Assembly: GCA_025808375.1 (NCBI GenBank)
Contig: CP061009.1
Location: 434,001 to 498,000, forward strand
Source: Duncaniella muricolitica
GTDB lineage: Bacteria; Bacteroidota; Bacteroidia; Bacteroidales; Muribaculaceae
DNA length: 64,000 bases
Direction: 5' to 3'
Shown in pieces: positions 1-8,838 of this stretch. Both the position numbers and the translations under genes were made by a program. Below the pieces are notes generated by a model, which ran no database searches, had not been told where the DNA came from, and saw nothing but the letters and a program-made list of their open reading frames with translations. Position 1 is the stretch's first letter, and every line of letters starts with the position of its first letter.

Positions 1-1
1 C

Positions 2-601
2 AAAGGCCTCGGCGGCCAGGGACAGTCGACATCTACCGAAAACACGTCCACACAGAAGAGCGGCGGCATCGGAGACATCCTTTCAGGAGTGGCCGGCGCA
101 CTCGGCCTCGGCAACTCCAAGGCCGGCATCGAGCAGTTGGCCGGCACATGGGCCTATGCGGGTCCGGCCGTAAGTTTCAAGAGCGACAATCTGCTCCTCA
201 AGGCGGGCGGCGCGGCTGCGGCTACTACTGTCGAGAAGAAACTCGAGCCTTATTACAGCAAAGTCGGTCTCACCAAACTGGTTATTACCATCAACAACGA
301 CTCGACATTCACTTTCAAGGCCAACCGCGCCACACTTAACGGCACAATCGACCGCAATGACGATGCCGGCACATATGTATTCCATTTCCAGGCCTTCCAG
401 AAAGTCAACATCGGCTCGATGGAGGCTTTCATACAGCTCACCGGCAACAATATGGAACTGACATTTGACGTATCCAAGCTCATGACCATCATGCAGCGCG
501 TCAGTGCCCTGTCAGGCAGCTCCACACTCAAGGGTGCCTCGGCTCTGCTCGAGCAGTATGACGGCATGACCGCAGGTTTTGATCTCAAGAGGTCCAAATG
601 A
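2..601 (+). CDS. DUF4923 family lipocalin-like protein, 5' end outside window
   Basis: The reading frame is open from base 2 and ends at the TGA at 599-601, so the N-terminus, presumably with a signal peptide, lies outside the window. The visible part starts with a Gly/Ser/Thr-rich linker. It continues into the conserved core of the Bacteroidetes DUF4923 family: a LAGTWAYAGPAVSFKS segment, alternating beta-strand stretches (LVITINNDSTFTFKA) and a helical C-terminus ending in LKRSK. Function is unknown; the beta-rich lipocalin-like fold suggests an exported ligand-binding or envelope protein. A GTG at 89 is in frame but lies inside the continuous reading frame and is not a convincing start. 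The family call is by recognition of the sequence pattern. Confidence 0.75.
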   Translation, partial: KGLGGQGQSTSTENTSTQKSGGIGDILSGVAGALGLGNSKAGIEQLAGTWAYAGPAVSFKSDNLLLKAGGAAAATTVEKKLEPYYSKVGLTKLVITINNDSTFTFKANRATLNGTIDRNDDAGTYVFHFQAFQKVNIGSMEAFIQLTGNNMELTFDVSKLMTIMQRVSALSGSSTLKGASALLEQYDGMTAGFDLKRSK

Positions 602-611
602 CGTATAGACA

Positions 612-1547
612 ATGATTTCGGTCATAATACCGGCCTATAATGCGCAAGCCTATCTCCGAGAGTGTCTGGAGAGTGTGCTTGCGCAGTCTTTTTCCGACTG
701 GGAGGCTATAATTGTCAATGACGGCTCTACCGACTCAACCCGTGAGATAGGCTTATGTTTCACGGCCCGTGACAGCCGTTTTCGTCTTGTCTCCACCCCC
801 AACGGCGGCCTGTCGTCGGCCCGAAATGCAGGTATAGCCGAGGCCCGCGGCCAATGGCTCACATATCTTGACAGCGACGACACTCTCTATCCCGACGCTC
901 TTGCCAGACTTATGGCCGCGGCAACTGAGAATGTCGACATCGTTGTGGCCGGTTTTAACCGAGACAGGGATGCCGCGGCCGTGACTGACGGCAGCGTTGA
1001 GATAATCTCGGGGCTGACAGCTCTGGAGCGTGGCCTGTATCAGCGTGGAGTCTCGACATCGGCATGTGCCAAACTGTTCAGTCGCAGGGTGGCGGACGGC
1101 ATAGCGTTTCCCGACGGGCTCTATTACGAAGATTTGCTCTATTGCGTCGAGACACTGCGCCGATCGGCACGGGTGGCGGTGATTGGCGATGTCGTGTACT
1201 ATTACCGCGACAATCCGTCAAGTTTCATCAACACATTCTCCCCGCGTCGTCTTGACGTGTTGCGTGTCACGGCCCGGGTCGAGGAGTTGCTCGAGGGAGA
1301 TGAGGAGTTGCAGCGTGCGGCGCGTGACCGCAGGCTGAGTGCTTGTTTCAATATCTATGGACTGCTTGCCGTGCATGACCGTGACGGGCGTTACAGCGAC
1401 GTAGGCTGCCGATGCTGGACGCTCATAAAGGACTATCGCCGCGACAGTCTCTTCAATCCGCGCGTGCGTCTTAAAAACAAGTTGGGCATACTGGTCAGCT
1501 ATATGGGCCGGAGAGTTTTCGGCCGCCTTGCCGGGATGGTCTACTGA
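612..1547 (+). CDS. Family 2 glycosyltransferase
   Basis: 311 residues. The N-terminal GT-A fold of GT2 is clear: SVIIPAYNAQAYLRECLESV at residues 3-22, VNDGSTDST at about 36-44, GGLSSARNAG at about 65-74 and the metal-binding DxD-type motif YLDSDDTLYPDA near residue 90. The C-terminal part (YYEDLLYCVETL, then a basic region) is typical of enzymes that extend surface or capsular glycans from nucleotide sugars at the cytoplasmic face. The acceptor and sugar cannot be read from sequence. The gene starts 10 bp after the DUF4923 stop and may be co-transcribed with it. Its last 7 bp overlap the 3' end of the convergent glycosyltransferase. Confidence 0.9.
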   Translation: MISVIIPAYNAQAYLRECLESVLAQSFSDWEAIIVNDGSTDSTREIGLCFTARDSRFRLVSTPNGGLSSARNAGIAEARGQWLTYLDSDDTLYPDALARLMAAATENVDIVVAGFNRDRDAAAVTDGSVEIISGLTALERGLYQRGVSTSACAKLFSRRVADGIAFPDGLYYEDLLYCVETLRRSARVAVIGDVVYYYRDNPSSFINTFSPRRLDVLRVTARVEELLEGDEELQRAARDRRLSACFNIYGLLAVHDRDGRYSDVGCRCWTLIKDYRRDSLFNPRVRLKNKLGILVSYMGRRVFGRLAGMVY

Positions 1548-2344
1548 TAGCGGCTTATCTCATCATTCATCCGTCTTCGCTCCTCGTCGCGCAGCCAGCC
1601 CCACTTGTTGAAATAGCTTATCATATTGGTGACATGTATCCACAGCATGCGCGGTGAGTGATATGACGCCGCCCGATGGTGGTGTGTAATGGTGACTCCC
1701 GGCCAGTAGAGTGTGCGGTAGTGGCGGTGGATGCGGCGCGTAAGGTCGATGTCCTCGGGATACATGAAGAAACGTTCGTCAAACAGTCCCGCGGCCCTCA
1801 GAGCATCCTTGCGCAGAAACATGAAGCTCCCCTGATGATAGGGTATGTCCCAGGTCATGGTGTCGTCGAGATGTTTCAGCAGATACTTCTCGCGCATGGA
1901 CTTGAAAAACCGCTTGGGGAGAAACCTCCTTATGAAGACGTCGGCGGGTGAGGGGAGACGTCGGCATGTGTATTGCTTCGTCCCGTCCGAGTCTGTCATG
2001 CGGGGCTGAAGAGTGCCCGCGTCGGGGTGGGCGAGCATATAACGGTGTATGTCGGATATGGCCTGCGGCTCAAACTCCAGGTCACTGTTCATCACCAGAT
2101 GAAACTCACAGTCGTCTCGGTCGAGCTCGCGGCGCAGAGCTATATTGTGGCCGGCCCCGTAGCCCGTGTTGTCGTTGGCTATATAGATAATAGCCGGGTG
2201 AGATACGGCCCACTCTTCGATGAGCCGGTCGCGGCTGTTGTCTATGACATAGATGCGCGCCACCTCGCGGCAGTCAAGTGACCTGAGGCATGTGTCGAGT
2301 TCGCTGAGCGGAGTGTGATATGTGACGATTGAAACGCTTACCAT
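1541..2344 (-). CDS. Family 2 glycosyltransferase (rhamnosyltransferase-like)
   Basis: 267 residues on the minus strand, ATG at 2342-2344. GT2 signatures are present: VSVSIVTYHTPLSELDTCL at the start, YVIDNS near 32, NTGYGAGHN near 58-66, and the DxD equivalent VMNSDLEFE near 85. Downstream HQGSFMFLRKDAL and FDERFFMYPEDIDLTRRI are typical of the WbbL/rhamnosyltransferase-like branch, which adds sugars during O-antigen or capsule assembly. It converges on, and overlaps by 7 bp, the GT2 gene on the plus strand. Divergent upstream is the NAD(P)HX repair gene, with about 110 bp between the two start codons. The specific sugar is unknown. Confidence 0.88.
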   Translation of the reverse strand: MVSVSIVTYHTPLSELDTCLRSLDCREVARIYVIDNSRDRLIEEWAVSHPAIIYIANDNTGYGAGHNIALRRELDRDDCEFHLVMNSDLEFEPQAISDIHRYMLAHPDAGTLQPRMTDSDGTKQYTCRRLPSPADVFIRRFLPKRFFKSMREKYLLKHLDDTMTWDIPYHQGSFMFLRKDALRAAGLFDERFFMYPEDIDLTRRIHRHYRTLYWPGVTITHHHRAASYHSPRMLWIHVTNMISYFNKWGWLRDEERRRMNDEISRYQ

Positions 2345-2382
2345 GCGTTTTTACAACGTTTTTTGATACAATTTTATTGCGA

Positions 2383-2417
2383 TTTGACGTGTGAGTCGGA
2401 ATTGTTTTGTATTTTTG
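2383..2417 (+). promoter_or_regulatory. Bacteroidetes-type promoter for nnr
   Basis: TATTTTTG at 2410-2417 matches the Bacteroidetes -7 consensus TAnnTTTG. A TTTG at 2383-2386 is a possible -33 element, although the 23-bp spacing is longer than usual. Initiation near 2424 would leave a short leader before the ATG at 2455, which argues against the in-frame TTG at 2407 as the start. Confidence 0.5.
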
Positions 2418-2454
2418 CGTGGGGGAAAATGCCCTCGGTAAAAACAGCCTATCT

Positions 2455-3969
2455 ATGAAGATTTTTAATACGGAAAATATACGCAAGATTGACCGCATCA
2501 CCATCGAGGAAGAGGGCGTAAGCTCTCAGGAACTGATACGCCGTGTCGCCGAAGGGGTGGCCGGCGAGATTATAGGCCGCTGGAGCCCGTCGACCCCGGT
2601 AGTGATATTCGCCGGCTCGGGCAACAACGGTGCCGACGCCCTCGTGGTGGGACGCCTCCTGCTTGAAGCGGGATTCTATCCGCGCATATTGCTGTTTAAC
2701 TTCAAAGGCAACTCGCTCTCGCGCGACTGCGATATGGCCAAACGCGAGCTTCTCGCCACAGGCTATAACGGACTGATGGAGATTATCGACCGTGCCGAAC
2801 TCCCCTCGCTCACGCCCGACCATCTCGTTATCGACGGTCTTTTCGGCTCGGGTCTGCGCGACCCGCTTGAGGGTGGATTCATGATGCTGGCCCGCAACAT
2901 CAGCGAGTCGGGTGCCACGGTCATATCCATCGACGTCCCCTCGGGCATGTTTGGCGAATGGAATGCCCGCGTAATAGGCCGCAATGTGGTTCACGCCACT
3001 CTCACGATGGCCATTCAGTTTCCGCGCCTGTCGTTTTTCCTCGGTGACAACGCCGAGCTTGTGGGCAAATGGAAGGTTATCGACATAGGTCTGAGCAACC
3101 GCGCCATCATGGAGACCCCGACAAAGTATTTCTATGTGGAGCGTGACGAGGTGCGCGCTGTGCTAAAGCCGCGCAAACCCTTTTCGTCCAAGTCCGATTA
3201 TGGCCACGCGCTGCTCTTTGCCGGATGTTACGGCATGGCAGGCGCGGCCGTTATGGCAGCCCGTGGCGCGCTGCGCAGCGGAGTGGGCAAACTGACCGTC
3301 CACAGTGCCCGTGCCGCCTTCCCGGTGATTCAGAGCCAGGTGCCCGAAGCCCTTTTCTCGGCCGACCGTCACGAAAATGTCATCTCCGACATGTCGGCCC
3401 GCTTCAACTGTTCAGCCATAGGCGTAGGCCCGGGCATAGGCACCAACGACGCCACCCGCGGAGCCTTCGAGACTCTCGTCAAGAGCTATAAGCGTCCGCT
3501 TGTCATCGATGCCGACGCCCTTAACGCCATTGCCAAAAATCAGACAATTCTCGACCATATAGCCCCCGGCTCGATACTCACTCCTCATGCCGGAGAGTTT
3601 GACCGCATCTTCGGCACCCAGACCTCCGACGAGGGACGTCTGCTCAAAGCCGTCGAGGTGTCACACCGCTATAAACTGCTGATTGTGCTCAAGGGCCGAT
3701 ACACAGCCACAGTGCGCCCCGACGGCAAAGTGTTTTTCAACTCGTCGGGCACTCCCGCCATGGCCACAGCCGGCAGCGGCGACGTGCTGACGGGCATCAT
3801 CACCTCGCTCCTGGCCCAGGGTTACAAGCCCGAGACGGCATCGGTGGCCGGTGTGTATATCCACGGGCTGGCCGGCGAGATGGCTGCCGAGACCCAGGGC
3901 GAATATGGCACCACGGCCATGGACATAGCCTCATGTGTCGGACGTGCCGTCAAGGCTATCATGGAGTGA
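2455..3969 (+). CDS. nnr: Bifunctional NAD(P)H-hydrate epimerase / ADP-dependent NAD(P)H-hydrate dehydratase
   Basis: 504 residues from the ATG at 2455. The N-terminal YjeF_N domain (about 1-215) epimerises damaged NAD(P)HX. Its loop here reads GSGNNGADALVVGR, where most relatives have GNNGGDG. The C-terminal ribokinase-like domain (about 225-504) is the ADP-dependent dehydratase that restores NAD(P)H, with VGPGIG, VIDADALNAIA, LTPHAGEF and the anion-hole motif GSGDVLTGII. Together they form a cytosolic metabolite-repair enzyme. An in-frame TTG at 2407 would add 16 residues, but it overlaps the probable -7 box. An array of heptamers follows 11 bp after the stop, before the DUF4831 gene. Confidence 0.93.
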   Translation: MKIFNTENIRKIDRITIEEEGVSSQELIRRVAEGVAGEIIGRWSPSTPVVIFAGSGNNGADALVVGRLLLEAGFYPRILLFNFKGNSLSRDCDMAKRELLATGYNGLMEIIDRAELPSLTPDHLVIDGLFGSGLRDPLEGGFMMLARNISESGATVISIDVPSGMFGEWNARVIGRNVVHATLTMAIQFPRLSFFLGDNAELVGKWKVIDIGLSNRAIMETPTKYFYVERDEVRAVLKPRKPFSSKSDYGHALLFAGCYGMAGAAVMAARGALRSGVGKLTVHSARAAFPVIQSQVPEALFSADRHENVISDMSARFNCSAIGVGPGIGTNDATRGAFETLVKSYKRPLVIDADALNAIAKNQTILDHIAPGSILTPHAGEFDRIFGTQTSDEGRLLKAVEVSHRYKLLIVLKGRYTATVRPDGKVFFNSSGTPAMATAGSGDVLTGIITSLLAQGYKPETASVAGVYIHGLAGEMAAETQGEYGTTAMDIASCVGRAVKAIME

Positions 3970-3980
3970 GGGTTAGTTTT

Positions 3981-4015
3981 GAGTTGAAAGTTTAGAGTTT
4001 AGAGTTTAGAGTATA
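3981..4015. repeat. Heptamer array, RAGTTTA type (5 units)
   Basis: Five consecutive 7-bp units (gagttga, aagttta, gagttta, gagttta, gagtata) lie between nnr and the DUF4831 gene. TAG or TGA triplets recur at 7-bp steps and therefore in different reading frames. Same family as the arrays at 13059, 13290, 27449, 29785, 39528 and 57936. Confidence 0.85.
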
Positions 4016-4026
4016 TATAGACCATC

Positions 4027-5118
4027 ATGAAAAGTCAGATAATAGCCCTTATGCTCGGTGCATGTGCTGTCGCCGGCACTTCGGCCCAGACCACCAACAA
4101 ACTCACCGCCTCCAAGGCCAACGAGTACGGACTGATGTACACGCTGCCGCTCACCTCGTTTGAGGTGACAATTGCAGCCGAGAAGACCGTCAGGACTCCG
4201 GGCGAATTTTATCAGTATGCCAAGAAGTATCTCAACACCGACCCCATACTTGCTCCCTCCGTGTCGTGGCGCATCACCGACGCCGTAATCGAGCAGACCG
4301 CCTATCCTGATGTCAACGAGCGTTATCTCGTCACGCTCAAGGGAGGCAACGGAGTGTTTATCACTGTCAATGACTCTAATTATCCCATAGCAGTCAACGA
4401 TGACAGCACCGACGGCTCGATTGAACCGATTGACAGACCTCAGGCCGTAGAGGCTCAGCCCACCATACTCGAGCGACCCGTGGCCCGTCAGGCCGTGACG
4501 CCCGAGATGATTCAGAGCAAATCGTCGGCCAAGCGCGCCGAGCTTGCTGCTGCCAAGATATATGAGCTCCGCACCAACCGCAATGAGATTATCTCCGGAC
4601 AGGCCGATGCGATGCCCTCTGACGGCGCGGCCATGAAGCTGGCACTCGAGCAGATAGCGGCTCAGGAAGAAGCCCTGACCGCCATGTTTATCGGCACCGT
4701 TCAGACTTCGGTCGAGGTACGTACCTATCGTTTCGAGGTGCCTGTCGACGGTGCGCCGGAGCGTACGGTGGTGGCGCGACTGTCGGCTGTCGACGGGCTC
4801 GTGTCGGCCGACGACCTTTCGGGCGCGCCGATATATGTGACCGTCACCCCGCAGACACGCGGCGAGCTGCCTCTGAATGAAAAAGGTATCGCCAAGACCT
4901 TCCCCAAAGGCGGCGTGGCCTATCGTATCCCCGGCACAGCCCGCGTCGACGTGACATATGACGGCGAGACGCTTGCCGACGGCACCTATGAGGTAGCGCA
5001 GTATGGCGTGGTGTTCGGTCTCGACCCCGCGCTCTTCACTTCCAAGAAATCACCCGCCTATCTCCGCTTCAATCCCCTCACCGGCTCCATCCGCGAGCTC
5101 GGCACCCTCAGCGAATAA
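4027..5118 (+). CDS. DUF4831 family exported protein
   Basis: 363 residues with an N-terminal signal peptide (MKSQIIALMLGACAVAGTSA, cleavage probably before QTTNKL). The body matches the Bacteroidetes DUF4831 family by eye: YGLMYTLPLTSFEVTI, EFYQYAKKYL, VSWRITDAVIE, then a central helix-rich stretch (AKRAELAAAKIYELRTNRNE) and a beta-rich C-terminus with YRIPGTARVDVTYDG. Function is unknown; periplasmic or outer-membrane-associated location is inferred from the signal. It starts 58 bp after nnr with a heptamer array between. A hairpin with a T-run (5222-5261) follows about 100 bp after the stop. Confidence 0.8.
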   Translation: MKSQIIALMLGACAVAGTSAQTTNKLTASKANEYGLMYTLPLTSFEVTIAAEKTVRTPGEFYQYAKKYLNTDPILAPSVSWRITDAVIEQTAYPDVNERYLVTLKGGNGVFITVNDSNYPIAVNDDSTDGSIEPIDRPQAVEAQPTILERPVARQAVTPEMIQSKSSAKRAELAAAKIYELRTNRNEIISGQADAMPSDGAAMKLALEQIAAQEEALTAMFIGTVQTSVEVRTYRFEVPVDGAPERTVVARLSAVDGLVSADDLSGAPIYVTVTPQTRGELPLNEKGIAKTFPKGGVAYRIPGTARVDVTYDGETLADGTYEVAQYGVVFGLDPALFTSKKSPAYLRFNPLTGSIRELGTLSE

Positions 5119-5221
5119 TCCGGGAGTATTATAGAACTGCTGATTGATGGAAAACGAAAATTCGGCGATTCTTGACCGCTGACGTTGACTGCAAGCAGCT
5201 TGCAAAATGTTATAATTGTAT

Positions 5222-5261
5222 AAATCAAGTCTCTGCGTCTGGCCGAGGCTTGATTTTTTTG
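5222..5261 (+). terminator. Intrinsic terminator after DUF4831 gene
   Basis: Arms aaatcaag (5222-5229) and cttgattt (5249-5256), with partial pairing inside the loop, are followed by a run of T. Position and form fit a factor-independent terminator. Confidence 0.65.
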
Positions 5262-5280
5262 TTGATAATGTGTATCTTTG
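5250..5280 (+). promoter_or_regulatory. Promoter of the GH53-GH2 operon
   Basis: TATCTTTG at 5273-5280 (-7 consensus TAnnTTTG) with TTG at 5250-5252, spacing 20 bp. Initiation near 5287 would give a leader of about 80 nt before the ATG at 5366. The -33 element overlaps the preceding terminator. Confidence 0.7.
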
Positions 5281-5365
5281 TATAGTAGTCGGTCACGTGG
5301 AGCCGGCTGCTGCAATCCCATCGTGAGATTATATCCTTTTATCTGTTATTACGCAAACAATCCTG

Positions 5366-6451
5366 ATGAATATATCCAAACGAATCCTGCTGGGGCTGAC
5401 AGCCATGTGTTGTTGCAGCCTGAGCCTGCTGGCGTCGTGTGGCGTCGATGAGGTGACACAAGTATCGCCCGAGCCGCCGACGAGCGAGACCGAGCGGCGG
5501 TTTGTGACCGGTGCAGATGTAAGCTGGCTTACGCAACTCGAAAAGGAGGGCCGGAAGTTCTATACCCGTTCGGGCGAAGAGAAGGAGTGTATGCGTCTGC
5601 TCCGTGACGACTGTGGCGTCAGGGCGATACGCCTACGCGTATGGCTCGATCTGGCCGACGGCTGGAACGGTACCGACGATGTGTTGCTCAAGTCCCGCCG
5701 TGCCCGCGACCTCGGCCTCGACCTGATGATTGACTTCCATTTCCGTGACACATGGGCCGACCCCGGTCAGCAGGACGTGCCGCCCCAATGGGCGTCGCTC
5801 GACATCGACGGTCTCAGAGAGGCCGTGGCAATGCATGTCACCGATCTGCTCGGCCGTCTCAAGGCCGAGGGTATCGCTCCCAAATGGGTGCAGATAGGCA
5901 ACGAGACTCCCGACGGCATGCTCTTTCCGCTCGGCAAAGCCTCGGAGCATCCCGAAAATTTCGCCTCGCTCGTCACTGCCGGATATGACGCCGTGAAATC
6001 GGTGTTTCCCGAGGCCGCGGTCATAGTGCATGTGGACAACGGTCATAACCAAGAGCGGTTTACGTGGCTTTTTGACATTCTCAAGGCCAATGATGCCCGA
6101 TATGACATGATAGGCATGTCGCTCTATCCGTGGCCGGCCGGTGACTGGATGCGATATGCCTCCGCCTGTCTTGACAATGCCCGCACCCTCACCGCGCGTT
6201 ACGGCAAGCCTGTGATGATATGTGAGGTCGGCATGCCCTATGACGAGCCCGACATGGCGTATGACCTGCTGGCGTATCTTTGCGACAACGGCCGTGACAA
6301 GGGCATAGTCGAAGGCGTCTTCTATTGGGAACCCGAGGCTCCGGCCGGATATAACGGCGGGTATGACAAGGGGTGTTTTGACAACGGCCGCCCCACACGT
6401 GCCCTCGATGCGTTTAAAAATATCTCTAAAATATCTGATAAGGAACAATGA
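5366..6451 (+). CDS. GH53 arabinogalactan endo-beta-1,4-galactanase lipoprotein
   Basis: 361 residues. A lipoprotein signal with lipobox LLASC places Cys near residue 26, so it is probably anchored in the outer membrane or faces the cell surface. The GH53 (beta/alpha)8 barrel follows: TGADVSWL, IRLRVWLDLADGWNG, MIDFHFRDTWADPG. The acid/base Glu is at about residue 180 (IGNETPDG) and the nucleophile Glu at about 287 (MICEVGMP). The enzyme cuts beta-1,4-galactan side chains of pectin (type I arabinogalactan). Its TGA overlaps the ATG of the GH2 gene (ATGA), so the two are translationally coupled: the endo-enzyme makes galacto-oligosaccharides and the downstream beta-galactosidase trims them. 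Confidence 0.92.
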   Translation: MNISKRILLGLTAMCCCSLSLLASCGVDEVTQVSPEPPTSETERRFVTGADVSWLTQLEKEGRKFYTRSGEEKECMRLLRDDCGVRAIRLRVWLDLADGWNGTDDVLLKSRRARDLGLDLMIDFHFRDTWADPGQQDVPPQWASLDIDGLREAVAMHVTDLLGRLKAEGIAPKWVQIGNETPDGMLFPLGKASEHPENFASLVTAGYDAVKSVFPEAAVIVHVDNGHNQERFTWLFDILKANDARYDMIGMSLYPWPAGDWMRYASACLDNARTLTARYGKPVMICEVGMPYDEPDMAYDLLAYLCDNGRDKGIVEGVFYWEPEAPAGYNGGYDKGCFDNGRPTRALDAFKNISKISDKEQ

Positions 6452-8823
6452 ATACAACTGTAAAAATATTTTCAGCCGCGCTGCTCGGCTCGTTAGGACT
6501 GACGGTCATGGCGCAGCGCAATGTCGACACTCTCAATGACGGCTGGCGGTTTGCCAAAGGCGCGCCCGATGAGGCCAGGGAGTGGCAGAGTGTGCGAGTG
6601 CCCCACGACTGGGCCATCTACGGACCATTCTCGCGCGACAACGACCTGCAGGTGGTGGCCGTGAAGCAGAACGGCGAGACCGAGGAGACGGTCAAGACCG
6701 GCCGCACGGGCGGACTCCCCTTCATAGGCAAAGGCACGTATCGCACCACATTTGAGGTGCCTGACACAGCCGGTCGCTCGGTGACTCTCGTGTTTGACGG
6801 AGCCATGAGCAACGCCCGCGTCAAGGTCAACGGCCGCGAGGTGGCTTTCTGGCCCTATGGCTACAACTCGTTTTATGTCAATGTAGACGATGCCGTGGTG
6901 CCCGGCGACAATGAGCTTGAGGTGGCGTTGGAAAACTATGAGAAGGCCTCGCGCTGGTATCCCGGTGCCGGCCTCTACCGCAATGTGCATGTGGTCAATA
7001 CCGACCGGGTCCACATACCCGTGTGGGGCACCTATGTCACAACTCCCAAGGTGAGCCGCGACTATGCGTCGGTCAGCCTCGAGATGAAGATTGACGGTGC
7101 GGCCAAGGGCGAAAAGGTTGAGGTAAACACTGTGGTGCTCGACCCGCAGGGACGCAAGGTGGCCGAGGATGTCTCGACCTATCATGCCCACGGGCAGAAA
7201 TTCGCCCAGAATTTTCTCGTCAATAAGCCCGAGCTGTGGAGCCCCGACTCACCGTCGCTCTACACTGCCCGCACCACTCTTAGTGTCGGAGGCCGTGAGG
7301 TGGACAGCTATGACACGCGTTTCGGCATACGTTCGCTCGAATATGTGCCCGAGAAGGGATTTTTCCTCAATGGCGAGGTGACAAAGTTTAAGGGCGTGTG
7401 CAATCACCACGACCTCGGCCCGCTCGGCGCGGCGGTCAACCGCTCGGCCCTGCGCCATCAGATAGAACTGCTCAAGGATATGGGCGTCAACGCCATACGC
7501 ACATCCCATAACATGCCAGCTCCCGAGCTCGTGGAGCTGTGTGACGAGATGGGCGTCATGCTCATGATCGAGCCGTTTGACGACTGGGGATTCCGACCCA
7601 AGTCGCCCAACGGTTACGGCTCGGTCTTTGCCGACTGGGCTGAGAAGGATATTACCAACATGGTGGAGCATTACCGCAATTCACCCTCGGTGGTGATGTG
7701 GTCGATAGGCAATGAGGTTCCCTCGCAGTGGGGGCCCGGCGGGGTAGGGGAGCTGACCATGCTTCAGGACCTCGTGCACAGTCTCGACCCTACCCGCCCC
7801 GTGACCTGCGGAATGGACCAGATAAGATCGGTGCTCGACAACGGTTTTGCCGCCGCGCTCGATATCCCCGGCTTCAACTATAAGCCTCAGTATTACGACA
7901 AGGCCTATGCCAAGCTGCCTCAGAAACTCATCCTCGGCTCCGAAACCGCATCTACCGTCTCGTCGCGTGGAGTCTACCATTTCCCCGTTGAGTTTGGCGA
8001 GCATCACGTGGTGATGCACTCCGACAACCAGTCCAACAGTTATGACAACGAGTCGTGCACATGGTCCAACACGCCCGACATCGACTTTGCCATGGACGAT
8101 GACCGTGACTGGGTGATGGGCCAGTTTGTCTGGACAGGCTTTGACTATCTCGGCGAGCCGTCGCCCTACGACACCGATGCCTGGCCAAGTCACAGCTCTG
8201 TATTCGGCATCATCGACCTTGCCTCGCTCCCCAAAGACCGTTACTATCTCTACCGCTCGAAATGGAACGAGCGCGACACCACCCTTCACATTCTTCCCCA
8301 CTGGAACTGGCCCGGACGCGAGGGTAAGGTAACGCCGGTCTTTGTCTACACCAATTTTCCCAAAGCCGAGCTCTTTATCAACGGCAAGAGCCAAGGCATG
8401 CGCGAAAAGAATGATTCCACCTGTCAGACCCGTTATCGCCTCATGTGGATGGACACCCGCTATGAGCCGGGCGAGGTCAGGGTTGTGGCCTATGACGCCA
8501 ATGGCAACCGTGCTGCCGAGCGCGTGATACGCACGGCCGGCAAGCCTCATCATCTTGTGGTGACCCCTAACCGCCATACACTCTCGGCTGATGGCGACGA
8601 CCTGATATATTTCACCGTGCAGGTGGCCGACAAGGATGGCAATATAATCCCGACCGATTCGAGAATGGTAGAATTTTCGGTAACGGGAGCCGGCTCTTTC
8701 GAGGCCACGGCCAACGGCGACCCCACATGCGTGCTGCCTTTCCAGAATCCCAAGATGAAACTGTTTAGCGGCGCGGCCACAGCCATAGCCCGCAGCGGCA
8801 AGACTCCCGGCGGGGCATGGTAA
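6448..8823 (+). CDS. GH2 beta-galactosidase, C-terminus replaced by insertion sequence
   Basis: The frame runs from 6448 to a TAA at 8821-8823 that lies inside an insertion sequence. Residues 1-788 are native and the last three (GAW) come from the element. A signal peptide ending near MAQ is followed by the GH2 sugar-binding domain (VPHDWAIYGPF, GAMSNARVKVNG), the immunoglobulin-like domain and the TIM barrel. The acid/base Glu is at about 423 (SIGNEVPSQW) and the nucleophile Glu at about 499 (LGSETAST). Beta-sandwich domains complete it. The lost tail, 21 residues, sits at 10261-10323 beyond the element. All catalytic parts are present, so the truncated enzyme may still work. It is coupled to the GH53 gene by a 4-bp overlap. 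Confidence 0.9.
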   Translation: MNTTVKIFSAALLGSLGLTVMAQRNVDTLNDGWRFAKGAPDEAREWQSVRVPHDWAIYGPFSRDNDLQVVAVKQNGETEETVKTGRTGGLPFIGKGTYRTTFEVPDTAGRSVTLVFDGAMSNARVKVNGREVAFWPYGYNSFYVNVDDAVVPGDNELEVALENYEKASRWYPGAGLYRNVHVVNTDRVHIPVWGTYVTTPKVSRDYASVSLEMKIDGAAKGEKVEVNTVVLDPQGRKVAEDVSTYHAHGQKFAQNFLVNKPELWSPDSPSLYTARTTLSVGGREVDSYDTRFGIRSLEYVPEKGFFLNGEVTKFKGVCNHHDLGPLGAAVNRSALRHQIELLKDMGVNAIRTSHNMPAPELVELCDEMGVMLMIEPFDDWGFRPKSPNGYGSVFADWAEKDITNMVEHYRNSPSVVMWSIGNEVPSQWGPGGVGELTMLQDLVHSLDPTRPVTCGMDQIRSVLDNGFAAALDIPGFNYKPQYYDKAYAKLPQKLILGSETASTVSSRGVYHFPVEFGEHHVVMHSDNQSNSYDNESCTWSNTPDIDFAMDDDRDWVMGQFVWTGFDYLGEPSPYDTDAWPSHSSVFGIIDLASLPKDRYYLYRSKWNERDTTLHILPHWNWPGREGKVTPVFVYTNFPKAELFINGKSQGMREKNDSTCQTRYRLMWMDTRYEPGEVRVVAYDANGNRAAERVIRTAGKPHHLVVTPNRHTLSADGDDLIYFTVQVADKDGNIIPTDSRMVEFSVTGAGSFEATANGDPTCVLPFQNPKMKLFSGAATAIARSGKTPGGAW
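8804..8811. repeat. 8-bp target site duplication, left copy (ctcccggc)
   Basis: ctcccggc occurs immediately left of the element (8804-8811) and again immediately right of it (10253-10260). Joining at one copy gives ...ACT CCC GGC TCG CTG ATA..., an uninterrupted GH2 frame, which fixes the boundaries of the insertion. Confidence 0.93.
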
Positions 8824-8838
8824 AAAACCTGTGTTTAG
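8812..8838. repeat. Terminal inverted repeat of the IS, left
   Basis: 27 bp, matching the reverse complement of 10226-10252 at 26 of 27 positions (mismatch at the third base). The transposase stop codon (8835-8837) lies inside this repeat. Confidence 0.93.

Noticed and set aside
89..91. GTG at 89 as start of the first gene
   Set aside because: The frame is open upstream to the window edge with Gly/Ser-rich coding sequence, so the gene begins outside the window.
3981..4015. Heptamer arrays as CRISPR or phage attachment sites
   Set aside because: Units are 7 bp with no spacers, no cas genes are present, and arrays are at many unrelated junctions.
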